A stretch of 53,032 nt of DNA from a virus: positions 1 through 53,032 of IMG/VR virus record IMGVR_UViG_3300041409_000651. One strand, given 5' to 3'. The notes beneath the pieces were generated by a model. That model saw only the letters and a list, made by a program, of their open reading frames with translations, had not been told where the DNA came from and did not search any database. A program made the position numbers and the translations under genes. How positions within the stretch are numbered: position 1 is the first letter of the stretch; each line of letters opens with the position of its first letter. Shown in pieces: positions 53,012 to 53,032 of the stretch.

Positions 53012-53032
53012 AGGCGACGACGTCCTCGACGC
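52964..53032. repeat. 69-bp direct terminal repeat, right copy
   Basis: Identical to 1-69. See the left copy; the unique genome length is 52,963 bases if the ends are joined. Confidence 0.95.

Noticed and set aside
1-53032. Integrase, excisionase or lysogeny repressor
   Set aside because: No tyrosine or serine integrase motifs and no CI-like protein were seen; the HTH, RHH and MerR-like proteins alone do not show lysogeny.
1-53032. CRISPR arrays and insertion sequences
   Set aside because: No regularly spaced identical repeats and no transposase genes were found; the iterons at 40281-40357 are too short and inside a gene.

Overview
The window is a complete, tailed double-stranded DNA phage genome of the siphovirus type. 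It is GC-rich (about two thirds G+C by eye) and every convincing gene lies on the + strand. The first 69 bases are repeated exactly as the last 69 (1-69 = 52964-53032), and the gene ending at 53011 continues into the gene at 41 across that repeat, so the sequence behaves as a circular map of about 52.96 kb with an assembly overlap or a short terminal repeat. GC content, frequent GTG starts, TANNNT -10 elements, GTGA/ATGA coupled gene borders and the protein families all point to an actinobacterial host. The endolysin carries C-terminal FGDA repeats like those I associate with secreted proteins of Acidimicrobiia, a weak hint at the host class. I see no integrase, excisionase or C-type repressor, so a lytic lifestyle is likely.

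Layout. 0-8.5 kb: small and large terminase separated by about 5 kb of small, often cysteine-pair proteins and a DEDDh exonuclease. 8.6-17 kb: head module (DUF1360 protein, portal, MuF protein fused to an HExxH domain, capsid protease, major capsid protein with an inserted beta domain). 17-23.4 kb: structural proteins, including three consecutive LamG/lectin-like genes. 23.4-33 kb: connector and tail genes, a -1 frameshifted tail-assembly chaperone pair, an 806-residue tape measure, a CHAP peptidase and minor tail proteins. 33-36.6 kb: lysis region (amidase, several one-TM proteins, papain-like protease, holin candidate).

36.6-53 kb: early region. It holds a Mu Gam-like protein, a Rad52-like annealing protein, a replication initiator with four origin-like iterons inside its own gene (lambda O style), a helicase-loader-like protein, an Rpf-like muralytic enzyme, an HNH/NinG-like protein, a Gp37/Gp68 protein, a cupin, a RusA resolvase, a J-domain protein, two HTH regulators, a UvrD/Rep-like helicase, a Spo11/Topo VI-A-like (mini-A) protein, a DNA methyltransferase with a zinc insertion and a DUF1643 protein. 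No DNA polymerase, primase or DnaB helicase is evident, so replication probably recruits the host replisome.

Regulation is the most unusual part. Ten genes start behind a nearly invariant leader, TCCCAAGGAG, usually preceded by a promoter element built on (GTAGCCGA)..TCGGCTAC whose end forms the -10 box. At the late/early boundary (36580-36699) a short gene-free unit with its own -10 box and terminator hairpin presents CCTCCTTGGGAG in a loop, the exact complement of that leader: a candidate phage small RNA acting on the whole leader regulon. A second structured leader with mutually exclusive hairpins precedes the replication initiator. Several other genes have a -10 box 5 to 9 bases before the start codon and are probably leaderless.
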